Positions 30,423-39,943 of a DNA stretch of 52,455 nt are shown here, one piece after another (positions within the stretch are counted from its first letter, which is position 1; every line of letters begins with the position of its first letter). Location of the stretch: contig NZ_MKJY01000355.1 of NCBI RefSeq assembly GCF_001942465.1, positions 1-52,455 of the forward strand, written 5' to 3'. The position numbers were made by a program, and so were the translations under genes. A model generated the notes under the pieces. It did no database searches and was not told where the DNA came from. It saw only the letters and a program-made list of their open reading frames with translations. The stretch is from Actinomadura sp. CNU-125. Its GTDB lineage: Bacteria; Actinomycetota; Actinomycetes; Streptosporangiales; Streptosporangiaceae.

Positions 30423-30663
30423 GCGGCCTCCCGAAGATCTCGCGACGTCCTCGTTCCACCAAGAGCTTGTCACTGATGGTGAATAAATACATACGAGAGG
30501 TGACTATCGGGCAAGTGAAGGATCACACTCTGGCAAGACATAGACACACAGTGCGACAACTGGTAACTCGTGGGACGGCCGCTCGCCGGGGCCGCGACGT
30601 TGCTATCGTGCGGACCGCGCGCCCGCGGCGGGCGCGGGCGGCGGCCCGAACGGAGGCAGCGGA
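30423..30663. promoter_or_regulatory. Divergent promoter region of the 2-methylisoborneol/encapsulin operon
   Basis: A 241-base gap, AT-rich near 30480-30500. On the minus strand CTTGCC occurs twice, 22 bases apart, followed by TTGCCC and a TATGTA about 15 bases further on, a possible promoter. The repeats suggest tandem activator sites on one helix face. Assignment is tentative. Confidence 0.3.
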
Positions 30664-31065
30664 ATGACGTCCGACCCGGCGGTATCCGATCAGCGAGCAC
30701 CGCAGCAGATTCCCGATCACCTCGACGCCGTCGGCCCTGGCTGGCATCCGCTGCTGGGACGCCTGCACGAGGAGTTGCTGGGCGTCAGCCCCACCTACGG
30801 CGTCCAGCAGGTCAAGGAGAAGTACGGCCTCCTGCGCGTCTATCTCCTCACCGGCATGGTGCGCCAGATGAGCATGGGGATCACCGGCAGGCCGGACCCC
30901 GACCAGGAGGCGCGCTTCGAGGCGGAGGACGGCGCGGCGACGGCGCTCGTCCGCGCCGCCGAGCAGGAGTCGGGCACGATCTGCGAGGCGTGCGGCGAGC
31001 CGGGGGAACTCCGCGACCGGGCCTGGCTGAAGACCCTCTGCGACGGCTGCGCCGCCCCGCGCTGA
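30664..31065 (+). CDS. Small protein with C-terminal zinc-ribbon-like motif
   Basis: 133 residues. A widespread, unnamed family found in bacteria and phages: VQQVKEKYGLLRVYLL, an acidic middle, Ser before the first Cys pair (ESGTICEACGEPGELRDR) and the end WLKTLCDGC. The four Cys could bind zinc. Function unknown. ATG 30664 is preceded by GGCAGCGGA. Divergent from the 2-methylisoborneol operon. Confidence 0.75.
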   Translation: MTSDPAVSDQRAPQQIPDHLDAVGPGWHPLLGRLHEELLGVSPTYGVQQVKEKYGLLRVYLLTGMVRQMSMGITGRPDPDQEARFEAEDGAATALVRAAEQESGTICEACGEPGELRDRAWLKTLCDGCAAPR

Positions 31066-31080
31066 GCCCGGACGCCGGGC
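31066..31080 (+). terminator. Short hairpin after the zinc-ribbon protein gene
   Basis: GCCCGG-ACG-CCGGGC directly follows the stop codon. The stem is only six bases, so it is a weak candidate. Confidence 0.3.
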
Positions 31081-31115
31081 GGAGCCGCGCGTCCGGGACC
31101 TGCGATAGTCGCCCA

Positions 31116-31754
31116 ATGATCAAAGTGCTCGTCGCCGTGGCGATCGGGGTCGTGTTCGGCGCGGCCACGTCGACGATGAACGCGCTGTCGAGCCCCTACA
31201 CCGCCGTCGGCGAACCGCTCGCGGGCACGGCCGTCGCGCCGGTGCTGCAGGTCGTGAGCCGACTGCTGGGCGTGGGGTGGTCGTGGGCCGCGCTCGCCGT
31301 GGCCGTCGGATGGTACGCGTGCCGTCCCGTCCCCGGGGCCCTCGCCGGGACGGCGGCGCTGGTGGCGGCCACGGCGGCGTACTACGTGCTCGACCCCGTT
31401 TTCCGCGGGGAGCCGTTCGGCATGCACGCGAGTTCGCTCGTGTTCTGGGCGGTCGCGGGTGCGGTGGCCGGGCCCGCGCTGGGCGCGCTGGGCAGCCGCG
31501 TCGGACGGCCGGGGCCGCTCGGGCTGCTCGCGGGGCTCGCCGTTCCCGCCGGTGCCGCGCTGGAGATGCTCGTGTTCCGCGGGCCGAGTCCGCTGGTGCC
31601 GCTGTCGGCCGCCGAGCAGGTCGCCCGCTGGCTCGTGCTGGCCGCCGCGGCGGCGGTCGCCGTCGCGGTGCTCGTCCGGCGGCCCGCCCGGCTTCGTCCG
31701 GACGGGCCGCGGGACGTCAGGAGGCGAGGGCGCGGCGGTGTTCGGCCCACTTGA
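31116..31754 (+). CDS. DUF6518-like membrane protein
   Basis: 212 residues with about six membrane helices and short loops. The start (VAIGVVFGAATSTMNALSSP) fits the DUF6518 family of small integral membrane proteins as I recall it. No function is known. ATG 31116. Its end overlaps the convergent epimerase gene by 38 bases. Confidence 0.65.
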   Translation: MIKVLVAVAIGVVFGAATSTMNALSSPYTAVGEPLAGTAVAPVLQVVSRLLGVGWSWAALAVAVGWYACRPVPGALAGTAALVAATAAYYVLDPVFRGEPFGMHASSLVFWAVAGAVAGPALGALGSRVGRPGPLGLLAGLAVPAGAALEMLVFRGPSPLVPLSAAEQVARWLVLAAAAAVAVAVLVRRPARLRPDGPRDVRRRGRGGVRPT

Positions 31755-32718
31755 GGGAGTGCCGGATGGCGTCCTCGATCGTGTACTCGGGCTTCCAGCG
31801 CAGCAGGTCCCACGCCTTGTCCGGACGGACGAACGCGCCGACGACGTCGCCCGGACGCGCGGGCGCGTCCTCGGCGCGGAAGGCGTCGCCGACGACCTCG
31901 CGGAACGCGGTGACGAGTTCGCGGACGGTGGTGCCGTCGCCGGTGCCGAGGTTGATCACCTCGTAGCCGGGGTGGTCGGACAGCGGCGGGACGACCGAGT
32001 CGAAGCGGGTCGCGGCCTCGTGGAAGGCGCGGGCGATGTCCCACACGTGGATGTAGTCGCGGATCGCGGTGCCGTCGCGGGTGTCCCAGTCCACGCCGGT
32101 GATCTGGAACGGGGTGCCCTGCTCGTAGCACTCGATCATCTTGCCGAGGGCGTGCGTCGGCTTGCTGCTCTGCAGGCCGGAGCGCAGTTGCGGGTCGGCG
32201 CCGATGGGGTTGAGGTAGCGGAGGGAGATGACGCGGAGGCCGTGCGCCTTGCAGAGGTCCCGGAGGAGCAGTTCGGCCATCATCTTCGAGCGGGTGTAGG
32301 GGTTCTGGGGTTCGAGCGCCGAGGTCTCGGCGACCGAGAGGTCGGGTTCGGGACGGTACATCCCGGCGGTCGACGCGAAGATCATCCGATCGGCGCCGTT
32401 CCGGACGAGATGGCCCGCGAGGTCGAGCGTCTTGGCGAGGTTGACCCGGTAGTAGCGCTGCGGGTCCCGCATGGAGTCGGGCACGACGATCAGCGCCGCG
32501 CAGTGCACGGTGGCGACGATGTCGGCGTGGTCGCGGAAGATCGTGTCGATCAGCTCCCCGTCGCCGATGTCGCCCTGGTAGAAGATCTTGCCCGCGGTGA
32601 ACTCCGGCCGGCCCGTGACGAGGCTGTCGAGCACGACGGGCGTCACGCCGTGTTCGGCGAAAACGGACGCGATCGTGCTGCCGATGAAGCCGGCTCCCCC
32701 GGTGATCAGGACTTTCAT
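31717..32718 (-). CDS. UDP-glucose 4-epimerase-like NAD-dependent sugar epimerase
   Basis: 333 residues of the extended SDR family. The NAD site is VLITGGAGFIGSTIA, the catalytic Ser/Thr is in FASTAGMY and the YxxxK pair is in NPYTRSKMMAELLLRDL. The GalE-type pattern (SLRYLNPIGADPQLRSG; DYIHVWDIARAFHEAA) suggests UDP-glucose/galactose epimerisation, supplying sugars for the neighbouring exopolysaccharide locus. ATG 32718. Divergent from the NarL-type regulator with about 210 non-coding bases between them in which I see no clear motif. Confidence 0.88.
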   Translation of the reverse strand: MKVLITGGAGFIGSTIASVFAEHGVTPVVLDSLVTGRPEFTAGKIFYQGDIGDGELIDTIFRDHADIVATVHCAALIVVPDSMRDPQRYYRVNLAKTLDLAGHLVRNGADRMIFASTAGMYRPEPDLSVAETSALEPQNPYTRSKMMAELLLRDLCKAHGLRVISLRYLNPIGADPQLRSGLQSSKPTHALGKMIECYEQGTPFQITGVDWDTRDGTAIRDYIHVWDIARAFHEAATRFDSVVPPLSDHPGYEVINLGTGDGTTVRELVTAFREVVGDAFRAEDAPARPGDVVGAFVRPDKAWDLLRWKPEYTIEDAIRHSLKWAEHRRALAS

Positions 32719-32927
32719 GTGGCATTCCCCTGAAGCCAGTGCCTGGACACGCACAGAATCCGCAGCGTGCCGGAGGCGGTCAACGCCGCTGTCCGCGTCC
32801 GGACGGGCGTGAACCGCGGGGGGCGCCGGGGCGTCCGCGCACGGTTCCTGTCCCGGGCGCGCGAGAAGGGCCCGGCGTACAGCGTTTGCAGGATCCGGAC
32901 GGCCGGTGGAGGCGGCATTGTCGGGGG

Positions 32928-33572
32928 ATGCGACCCATCCGCGTCCTCATCGTGGACGATCACACGCTGTTCGCCGAGGCGCTCGCCGCCCGGCTGGGCC
33001 GGGAGCCCGATCTGGTGATCCTGCCGATCGCCGCCGACGCGCGCCGGGCGCTGGCGCTGACGTCGACCGAGCGGCCGCAGGTCGTCGTGCTGGACATGAC
33101 GCTCGGCGCGGAGAGCGGGCTGGACGTGCTGGACCGGCTGCGGGAGTCGCATCCGGACGTGCGGGTGGTGGTGCTGACGGCGATGAGCGACCTCGGCACG
33201 CTGGTGCAGGCGGTGCGGCGGGGCGCGGTGGGGTGGCTGTCGAAGACCGAGAGCGCGGAGCTGGTGGCGCGAGTGATCCGGTCGGCGGCGCGGCGCGGCG
33301 GGTGGATCCCGCCGGAGCTGCTGGGCGAGGTGCTGCGCCGGCTGACGGGCGAGGACGACGAGGAGCGGCTGCCGGAGCTGACGCCCCGGGAGCGGGAGGT
33401 CCTGCAGTGCATGGTGGACGGTCTGGGCCGCGCGGAGATCGCGGAGCGGCTGGGGCTGTCGGCGAACACGGTGCGGACGCACACGCAGAACCTGCTGGCC
33501 AAACTCGGGATGCATTCGGCGCTGGAGGCGATCACGCTCGCGATGCGGGCGGGGATGCGGCCCAGGGACTGA
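32928..33572 (+). CDS. NarL/FixJ-type response regulator
   Basis: 214 residues: a receiver (VLIVDDHTLFAEAL; phospho-Asp in VVVLDMTLGAESG; Lys in WLSKTES) and a LuxR-type HTH (GRAEIAERLGLSANTVRTH). No kinase gene is adjacent, so it is an orphan. It lies 91 bases upstream of the exopolysaccharide operon on the same strand and may control it. Confidence 0.92.
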   Translation: MRPIRVLIVDDHTLFAEALAARLGREPDLVILPIAADARRALALTSTERPQVVVLDMTLGAESGLDVLDRLRESHPDVRVVVLTAMSDLGTLVQAVRRGAVGWLSKTESAELVARVIRSAARRGGWIPPELLGEVLRRLTGEDDEERLPELTPREREVLQCMVDGLGRAEIAERLGLSANTVRTHTQNLLAKLGMHSALEAITLAMRAGMRPRD

Positions 33573-33663
33573 TGCAAACGGCGTAGGCCGAGGTCGTCTT
33601 TTGGGCGATTTCGCGCGGTTATCACGTTCTTACGCTCAGCCTGACGAAGGCGGAGGGAAGATC

Positions 33664-35025
33664 GTGGAACTCGACGAAGTCGCCGCGCGGGTAGGGCGCC
33701 GTTACTGGGCGCTCCTGCTGGTCCTGACGGTTGTCCCGGTGCTGGTCGTGGGGTTCGTGATGAACGGGCGGGAGCCGCCCGCGGTCGCGCAGACCCGGCT
33801 GGAGGCGAGCAGCAGCGTGACCGACGCGGCCGTCGGGGACGCGGGCGTGAGCATCGTGGTCAGCCAGGTGAGCGCCTACGCGACGAGCGAGAACCTGCTC
33901 ACCGCGGTGCTGAAGAAGGAGAAGATCGACCGGACGCCGCGGGAGCTCGCGAAGAAGATCAAGGTGACCGGGCTCGGCACGTCGACGATCGTCGAACTGT
34001 CGGTCGAGGACACCGATCCGGGGACGGCGCGCAAGCTCGCGGACGCGCTCGGCGCGGCGGTGATCGAGCAGATCAACGAGTCGAACCAGGGCGCGCTGAA
34101 CGAGCGGATCGACGAGATCAACGACCGGATCCGGGAGCTGGAGGAGGATCTGGCGCCGCTGGCGCGGGAGGCGTCCGGGCCGGTGCCCGACGTCGGCGCG
34201 ATGAACGAGCGCGAGCGCGTTCAGGCGGAGCTGACGGATCTGCGGTCGAGCCGGGCGGAGCTGACGTCGGAGCTGACGTCGGCGGGGTCGGCGTCGGTGG
34301 TGCAGCCGGCGGTGCTCGCGCCGGAGTCGAACCCGCTGGTGATGCTGGCGGCGATCGCGGGGCTGGTCGGGCTGGTGCTGGCGATCCTGATCGCGGTGGT
34401 CGCGGAGATGCTGCGGCCGACGGTGCCGGGGCAGCGCCGGGTGGCGCGGCGGCTGGGCGTCCCGCTGCTGGGCTGGGCCGACCGCGGGCCCGGCGAGCTG
34501 GCGGACCTCGGGCGGCGCACGCGGCTCGCGGCCCGCAAGGAGGGCGTCGGGCAGATCACGGTGGTCGGGGCGCCCGGCCCGCTGCCCGCCGAGGTCGTGT
34601 CGGCGGTGGCGTCGGCGGTGTACGGGGACGAGACGAAGCTCGTCACCCCGGAAGCGGCGAAGGCGAACGAACCGGACGAGCCGACCTCGCACGCCGAGGA
34701 CGAGGGCGACGGGCCGTCCGTGAACAGCACCGGGCCCGCCGAGCCGAAGACGAGCACGTCGGTGGTGCGGGCGAGCACCGCGGTGATGGCGAAGAAGACT
34801 CCCGGCGAGGTCGCGCAGCGCAAGCGGACGCCCGTGCCGTCGCGGGAGCCGTGCCACGTGCACGCGTTCGAGGACGTCGACCCGGGCGCGGACGCCGACG
34901 CCGGTGTCGTCGTCGTGGTCGGTCCGGTCACCGCGGTGTCGGGGCTGGAGACGGTTCGTGACCTGGTGGCGGCGTCGGGGTGGCCGCTGCTCGGGGTCGT
35001 CGGTACCCGGAAGATCAAGAGGTAG
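33664..35025 (+). CDS. Wzz-like chain-length/polysaccharide co-polymerase protein
   Basis: 453 residues. Two membrane helices (ALLLVLTVVPVLVVGFVM near the start and LAAIAGLVGLVLAILIAVVA near 230) flank an external coiled-coil region (ERIDEINDRIRELEEDLAPL). The cytoplasmic tail is long and has no kinase Walker motif, unlike BY-kinases. It should set the chain length of the polymer made by the downstream Wzy. GTG 33664 follows GGAGGG. First gene of the operon. Confidence 0.8.
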   Translation: MELDEVAARVGRRYWALLLVLTVVPVLVVGFVMNGREPPAVAQTRLEASSSVTDAAVGDAGVSIVVSQVSAYATSENLLTAVLKKEKIDRTPRELAKKIKVTGLGTSTIVELSVEDTDPGTARKLADALGAAVIEQINESNQGALNERIDEINDRIRELEEDLAPLAREASGPVPDVGAMNERERVQAELTDLRSSRAELTSELTSAGSASVVQPAVLAPESNPLVMLAAIAGLVGLVLAILIAVVAEMLRPTVPGQRRVARRLGVPLLGWADRGPGELADLGRRTRLAARKEGVGQITVVGAPGPLPAEVVSAVASAVYGDETKLVTPEAAKANEPDEPTSHAEDEGDGPSVNSTGPAEPKTSTSVVRASTAVMAKKTPGEVAQRKRTPVPSREPCHVHAFEDVDPGADADAGVVVVVGPVTAVSGLETVRDLVAASGWPLLGVVGTRKIKR

Positions 35026-35030
35026 GGCAG

Positions 35031-36173
35031 ATGAGTTCCGTTCCCTTCACCGTTCCGTCGCTGGCCGGAGAGGTCTCCGACGCCGTCGTCAAGGTCCTCG
35101 ACTCGGGGTGGATCACCACGGGTCCGCAGACGGGCCAGTTCGAGCAGGAGTTCGCCGACTATCTGGGCGCCGCGCACGTGGTCGCGTTGGCGTCGTGCAC
35201 GACCGCGCTGGAGCTGTCCCTGCGCGCGCTTGGGCTGCCGCCCGGTTCGGCGGTGCTGACCCCCAGTTTGACGTTCTGCGGTGCGATCAACGCGATCCTG
35301 CACGCGGGGCATCGTCCGGTGCTTGTGGACGTCGACGAGGACACGCTCGTCCCGAGCCCGCGTACCGTCGCGGCCGCCGCCGGACGCGTGGACGCGGCGG
35401 CGATGATCGTCCAGAACCAGGGCGGCTACCCCGTGGACGTCGCGGCGCTCGCGGACGCGGCGGGGCTCGACCGGGCGCGCGTCATCGAGGACGCGGCGCA
35501 CGGGCCGGGCGCCGCCCGGGACGGCGCGCCGGTCGGATCGGAGTCGTTCGCGGCGTGCTTCTCGTTCTACGCGACGAAGAACATGCCGATCGGCGAGGGC
35601 GGCGCGGTCGCGTCGAACGACCGGGAGTTCGCCGACCGGGTGCGCGCGATGCGGCTGCACGGGATGAGCAAGGACTCCTGGCGCCGGTACCTGCCGGGCG
35701 GGAGCTGGCGCTACGACGTGAAGACGGTCGGGCTGAAGGCGAACATGACCGACGTGCAGGCGGCGATCGGACGGGCGCAGCTCGCGGCGCTGCCGGACTG
35801 GCAGCGGCGCCGCGCGGAGATCGTCGCCGCGTACGACGCGGCCCTCGCCGGGCTGCCGGGGCTGACGCTGCCGCAGCGGGACCTCGCCGGGATCACGCAC
35901 GCGTGGCACCTCTACCAGGTGCGGGTGCCGGACCGGGACGCGGTGAGCGCCGAACTGGAGGAGGCGGGCGTCGCGACGTCCGTCCACTTCATCCCGGCGC
36001 ACCAGATGACCGCGTACCGGGAGATCCTGGGCGCGGACGAGTGCGCGTCGGTGCCGGTGACCGAGCGGATCTCGGGGGAGCTGCTGTCGCTGCCGCTGTA
36101 CCCCGGGCTGTCGGCCGACCAGGTGGATCGGGTGGTGTCGGCGCTGACCGAGGCGCTGCGGACCCGGGGTTGA
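35031..36173 (+). CDS. DegT/DnrJ/EryC1/StrS-family sugar aminotransferase
   Basis: 380 residues. Typical start (VLDSGWITTGPQTGQFEQEF), the PLP Lys in FSFYATKNMPIGEGGAV and Asp in RVIEDAAHGPGA. It would transfer an amino group to a nucleotide-linked keto-sugar for the polymer. It needs a 4-keto substrate normally made by a dehydratase. The next gene is a dehydratase homologue, but it lacks the catalytic residues. Five bases after the preceding gene. Confidence 0.92.
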   Translation: MSSVPFTVPSLAGEVSDAVVKVLDSGWITTGPQTGQFEQEFADYLGAAHVVALASCTTALELSLRALGLPPGSAVLTPSLTFCGAINAILHAGHRPVLVDVDEDTLVPSPRTVAAAAGRVDAAAMIVQNQGGYPVDVAALADAAGLDRARVIEDAAHGPGAARDGAPVGSESFAACFSFYATKNMPIGEGGAVASNDREFADRVRAMRLHGMSKDSWRRYLPGGSWRYDVKTVGLKANMTDVQAAIGRAQLAALPDWQRRRAEIVAAYDAALAGLPGLTLPQRDLAGITHAWHLYQVRVPDRDAVSAELEEAGVATSVHFIPAHQMTAYREILGADECASVPVTERISGELLSLPLYPGLSADQVDRVVSALTEALRTRG

Positions 36174-36175
36174 CC

Positions 36176-37315
36176 GTGCGTCGCTTCCTGCCGCGCCGCC
36201 GTCCGGGCCCCGCCGCCCCCGCACCGGCCGTCCCGGAACCGGCGAGCCCGATGGCGCTGCTGCTCGGACGGGACGAGGTCGTGCTGGCGGGCCCGCGCGG
36301 GCGGCGGCTGGTGCACGGCCGCCGGGTGCTGGTGACCGGGGCGTGCGGGACGGTCGGGGCGGCGCTGTGCAAGCAGGTCGGGCGGTACGGCCCGGCCGCG
36401 CTGTGCCTGGTCGACATCGACGGCGGCGGGCTCGAACGGCTCGGCCGCGAACTGTCCGGGCCGCCGGACGGCCTCCCCGACGGTGCGGTGACGATCGCGC
36501 GCGCCGACGTGCGGGACGCGGGCCGCATCGACCGGGTCGTCGCGATGGCCGGCCCGGAGCTGCTGTTCCACACGGCCGGACGGCGGAACCTGGCGGCGGT
36601 CGAGCGGGACCCGTGCGGGGGCGTCGCGGAGAACGTCACCGGCACCCGGCACACCGTCGACAGCGCGGTCCGGCACGGGGTGGAGCGGCTGGTGCTGGTG
36701 TCGTCGGAGCTGGCCGCCGACCCGACGTCGGTGCTGGGCGCGACGCTGCGGCTCGCCGAGCTGCTGCCGCACGCGGCGACGGGCGGCCCGACCTGCTTCG
36801 CGGCGGTCCGCGTCGGGAGCGTCCTGGACGCGGGCCCGCCGCTGCGGCGGCTGGCGCGGCGGATCTCGGCGGGCGAGGCGGTGACCGTCCCGCATCCGGC
36901 GGCGGCGCGCAACTTCATGACGGTGGAGGAGGCGGCGGGGCTGCTGCTGGAGGCGGCGGCGCTGGCGGAGGAGGCGGAGACGTTCGCGCTGGACGTCGGC
37001 CGTCCCGTCCCGGTCGTGGACCTGGTGCACCGGTACGCCGAGCAGCTGCGGCTGCCGGAGGTGACGATCCGGTTCAGCGGCCTCGGCCCCGGCGAGAAGC
37101 TCGCGGAGAAGGCGTTCGCCGACTCCGAACGCCTGCTCCGCACCGTCCACCCGAAGATCTGGGCGACCCGGCCGGCTCCGCCGCCCGCCGGGCTGCCCGC
37201 CCTGCTGGACGCGCTGGAGGCCGCGGCGGGCGCGGACGACGCGCGGCGCGTCCGGATGCTGCTGCGGCGGCTGCTGCCGGAGTACCGACCCTCGTCGGCT
37301 GTGAGGTGCCCGTGA
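36176..37315 (+). CDS. CapD/FlaA1-like polysaccharide biosynthesis protein lacking catalytic residues
   Basis: 379 residues. The Rossmann start (VLVTGACGTVGAALCKQVGR), LFHTAGRRNLAAVERDP, and the ending GPGEKLAEKAF with HPKIW place it in the CapD/FlaA1 nucleotide-sugar dehydratase family. The active-site segment S/T-D-K-A ... (Y/M)GxxKR reads SSELAADPTSVLGATLRLAE (residues 176-195), so the catalytic Asp, Lys, Tyr/Met and Lys are all replaced. No N-terminal membrane domain. It may bind but not convert a sugar nucleotide, or use other chemistry. GTG 36176; the stop overlaps the next start (GTGA). Confidence 0.82.
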   Translation: MRRFLPRRRPGPAAPAPAVPEPASPMALLLGRDEVVLAGPRGRRLVHGRRVLVTGACGTVGAALCKQVGRYGPAALCLVDIDGGGLERLGRELSGPPDGLPDGAVTIARADVRDAGRIDRVVAMAGPELLFHTAGRRNLAAVERDPCGGVAENVTGTRHTVDSAVRHGVERLVLVSSELAADPTSVLGATLRLAELLPHAATGGPTCFAAVRVGSVLDAGPPLRRLARRISAGEAVTVPHPAAARNFMTVEEAAGLLLEAAALAEEAETFALDVGRPVPVVDLVHRYAEQLRLPEVTIRFSGLGPGEKLAEKAFADSERLLRTVHPKIWATRPAPPPAGLPALLDALEAAAGADDARRVRMLLRRLLPEYRPSSAVRCP

Positions 37316-38555
37316 GTACGGATCGGAAGCTGCGCGTGGCCACGGTGATCACCCGGTTCAACGGGGGCGCCGGGCAGGTCGCGCTGAACGGGATGCTGGC
37401 GCTGCCGGACGGCGCCTACGAGCGCGCGATCGTCACCGGCGGCGTCGGCATCGACAGCAAGGCGTCCGGCGACGGCGGCGGGGGCGCGGCCGGGGCGGCC
37501 GGGGCGGTGCTGCACGGCGACGAGGCGGTCGCGAACGCGGCGGCCGGCGACCTGACGCCCGCCGCGCACGAGGCGGGAATGGAGATCGTGCAGGTGGGGC
37601 CGCTGGTCCCGCAGATCTCCCCGCGCGACGACCTGGCCGCGCTGCGGACGCTCGAACGGGTACTGCGCGAGGGCCGCTACGACGTCGTCCACACGCACAG
37701 CGCGAAGGGCGGCGTGATCGGACGGGTCGCGGCGGCGCGCGCGGGCGTGCCCCGGATCGTCCACACCTGGCACGGGTTCCCGTTCAACGAGTTCCAGTCG
37801 TGGGCGCGGCGCCGCACGTATATAGGTCTGGAGCGGATCGCGGCGAAGCGGACGGACGCGTTCCTCGCGATCGGGTCCGAGACGGTGACGACGGCGCTGC
37901 GGCTGGGGCTCACGACGCCGGAGCGGGTGCGGCTGTCGTGGCCCGCCGTGGACGTCGCCGCGTACGCGGCCGCGCCGGGCTCGCGGGCGCAGGCGCGGCG
38001 GCGGCTCGACCTGCCGCTCGGCGTGAAGGTCGTCGGGTCGGTGGGGCGGCTGACGTTCCAGAAGGGCCCGGAGATCTTCGCGAAGGCGATCGCGCGGCTG
38101 CCCGGCGACGTGTTCGGGCTGTGGGTCGGCGGCGGGCCGATGGCCGACGAGCTGGAGCGGCTGACCGACCGGCTCGGGATCGGCGAGCGGATGCGCTGGC
38201 TCGGGCACCGCGACGACGTCGCGGCGGTGCTGCCCGCGTTCGACGTGCTGGCGATGGCGTCCCGCTGGGAGGGGCTGCCGTGCGTGCTGGTCGAGGCGAT
38301 CGGCGCGGGGATCCCGCTGGTCGCGACGGCCGTCCCGTCCAACCAGGACCTGGTGCTCGCCGGGGAGACCGGGATGCTCGTCCGGCCGGAGGACCGGCGG
38401 GGCTGGCGGCGGCGGTCACGGTGCTGCTGGACGATCCGGTCGCCGCCGCCCGGATGGCGGCGCGGGCCCGCGAGCGGGTCGGCGACTGGTTCTCCCCCGC
38501 GCATCTCGGGACCGTGCTGGACGAGACCTACCGAGGGGGCTCGCGGCGCCCATGA
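37312..38555 (+). CDS. GT4-family glycosyltransferase (frame break near 38393)
   Basis: About 414 residues: an N-terminal acceptor domain (VATVITRFNGGAGQVALNGM) and a C-terminal donor domain with the EX7E motif (EGLPCVLVEAIGAGIPLVAT). A low-complexity Gly/Ala insert lies near residue 55. The final 55 residues are in another frame and join as VRPEDPAGLAAAVTVLLDD when one base is restored. It should add a sugar to the lipid-linked repeat unit. GTG 37312 overlaps the previous stop, and its stop overlaps the next start (ATGA). Confidence 0.87.
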
Positions 38556-39943
38556 CCACGATCACCGAACGGCCGCCGGTGCGGGGGGCGCCGCCGGACG
38601 GCGACCCGGACGGCGACCCGGGCGGCCGGGACGAGCGTCCGGGGCCGCTGCGGAACCGGTGGCGGCCGGAGGCGGTGCTGCTGTCCCTCGGGATCGCGTC
38701 GCTGCCGATGCTGATGCCGGCCGGGCTGCCGCCGGGCCCCGGCAACACCGGGCTGCCCGACCTCATGCTCGTCGTGCTGACGGTGACGACGCTGCTGTGG
38801 GCGGGCACGCGGAAGCTGCCGGTGCGGTGGCCGTTCCTGCTGCCGACGCTGCTGACGATCATCGCGGGCGGCATCGCCGCGTACGTCAACCAGGCCGGGC
38901 TGCTCACCCTCGCGAAAGACCTGTTCGTCCTGTTCTGGGGCGTGTGCGTGGCGAACCTCAGCCGCGATCCCCGGCTGCTGCGCGTCGCGTTCCGGTCGTT
39001 CATCGGCTTCGGGACGCTCTACGCGATCGTGATGATCGCCGGGTTCGTGCTCGGCATCGACGCGATGTCGGGCAAGCAGCCGGACGGCATGCGCGCCATG
39101 TTCACGTTCGGCGACGCGAACTACGCGTCGAACTGGTTCATCTGCGTCTTCTTCATCGTACGGGCCACCCGCACGCCGCGCACGCCGTGGAAACGGTACG
39201 CGGTCCTCGGGATCCTGCTGGTCGCCGAACTGCTCACCGGCTCCAACGGCGGCCTGCTGTCGCTGCTCGTCGCGCTCGTCCTCGGCCACCTGTTCCGGCT
39301 GTTCCGCGAGGGACGGGCGTACCGCGCGATCGCGACCGCCTGCCTCGCCGGGGTCGTCGCGGGCGGCGGCGTCACGATCGTCACGACCGTCGACGTCCAG
39401 CCGTATCTGGACCGGGTCAGCTCGCTGCACCCGGTGCTGCGCGACTCGATCGGCCGGACGACCGGGGAGAGCACCGAATCGCGCAGCACCGTGTTCGCCA
39501 CGACCGCCGACATGATCGCCGAGCAGCCGCACCCGTGGGGCATCGGGCCCGGCGAGACCAGGAACGCGATGATGGCCCGGCAGGAGACCTATATACGCGA
39601 GGCGCACAACGACTACATCGCCTCGACGCTCGAACGCGGCTTCCTCGGCGGCGTCGCGCTCGTCGCGCTGGTGTTCGCGCTGCTGCTGAACTGCGCGCGG
39701 ATCGCCCGGCGCGGCGCGCTGACCGGCGAGTACGCGCGGATCGTGCCGCGCCCGGAGATGTTCGGCGCGCTCATCGCCGTCTTCCTGATCTCCGGGCTGT
39801 TCTACGAGACGCTGCACTACCGGCACGGCTGGGCGATCTTCGGGCTGATCGCGGCCCTGCACCTGTTCGGACGGCGCGGCTCGACGGACCGTCCGGTCGG
39901 CGGAACCGAGGCCGGGGGCGGCCGAACCGGGGGCGGCCGATGA
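38552..39943 (+). CDS. O-antigen ligase/polymerase-like membrane protein (Wzy role)
   Basis: 463 residues with about ten to twelve membrane helices and one large external loop (about 290-340) containing RSTVFATTADMIAEQPHPWG and EAHNDYIASTLERG. These are marks of the Wzy/WaaL family. It would polymerise repeat units outside the membrane. Overlaps both neighbours by four bases. Confidence 0.85.
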   Translation: MTTITERPPVRGAPPDGDPDGDPGGRDERPGPLRNRWRPEAVLLSLGIASLPMLMPAGLPPGPGNTGLPDLMLVVLTVTTLLWAGTRKLPVRWPFLLPTLLTIIAGGIAAYVNQAGLLTLAKDLFVLFWGVCVANLSRDPRLLRVAFRSFIGFGTLYAIVMIAGFVLGIDAMSGKQPDGMRAMFTFGDANYASNWFICVFFIVRATRTPRTPWKRYAVLGILLVAELLTGSNGGLLSLLVALVLGHLFRLFREGRAYRAIATACLAGVVAGGGVTIVTTVDVQPYLDRVSSLHPVLRDSIGRTTGESTESRSTVFATTADMIAEQPHPWGIGPGETRNAMMARQETYIREAHNDYIASTLERGFLGGVALVALVFALLLNCARIARRGALTGEYARIVPRPEMFGALIAVFLISGLFYETLHYRHGWAIFGLIAALHLFGRRGSTDRPVGGTEAGGGRTGGGR

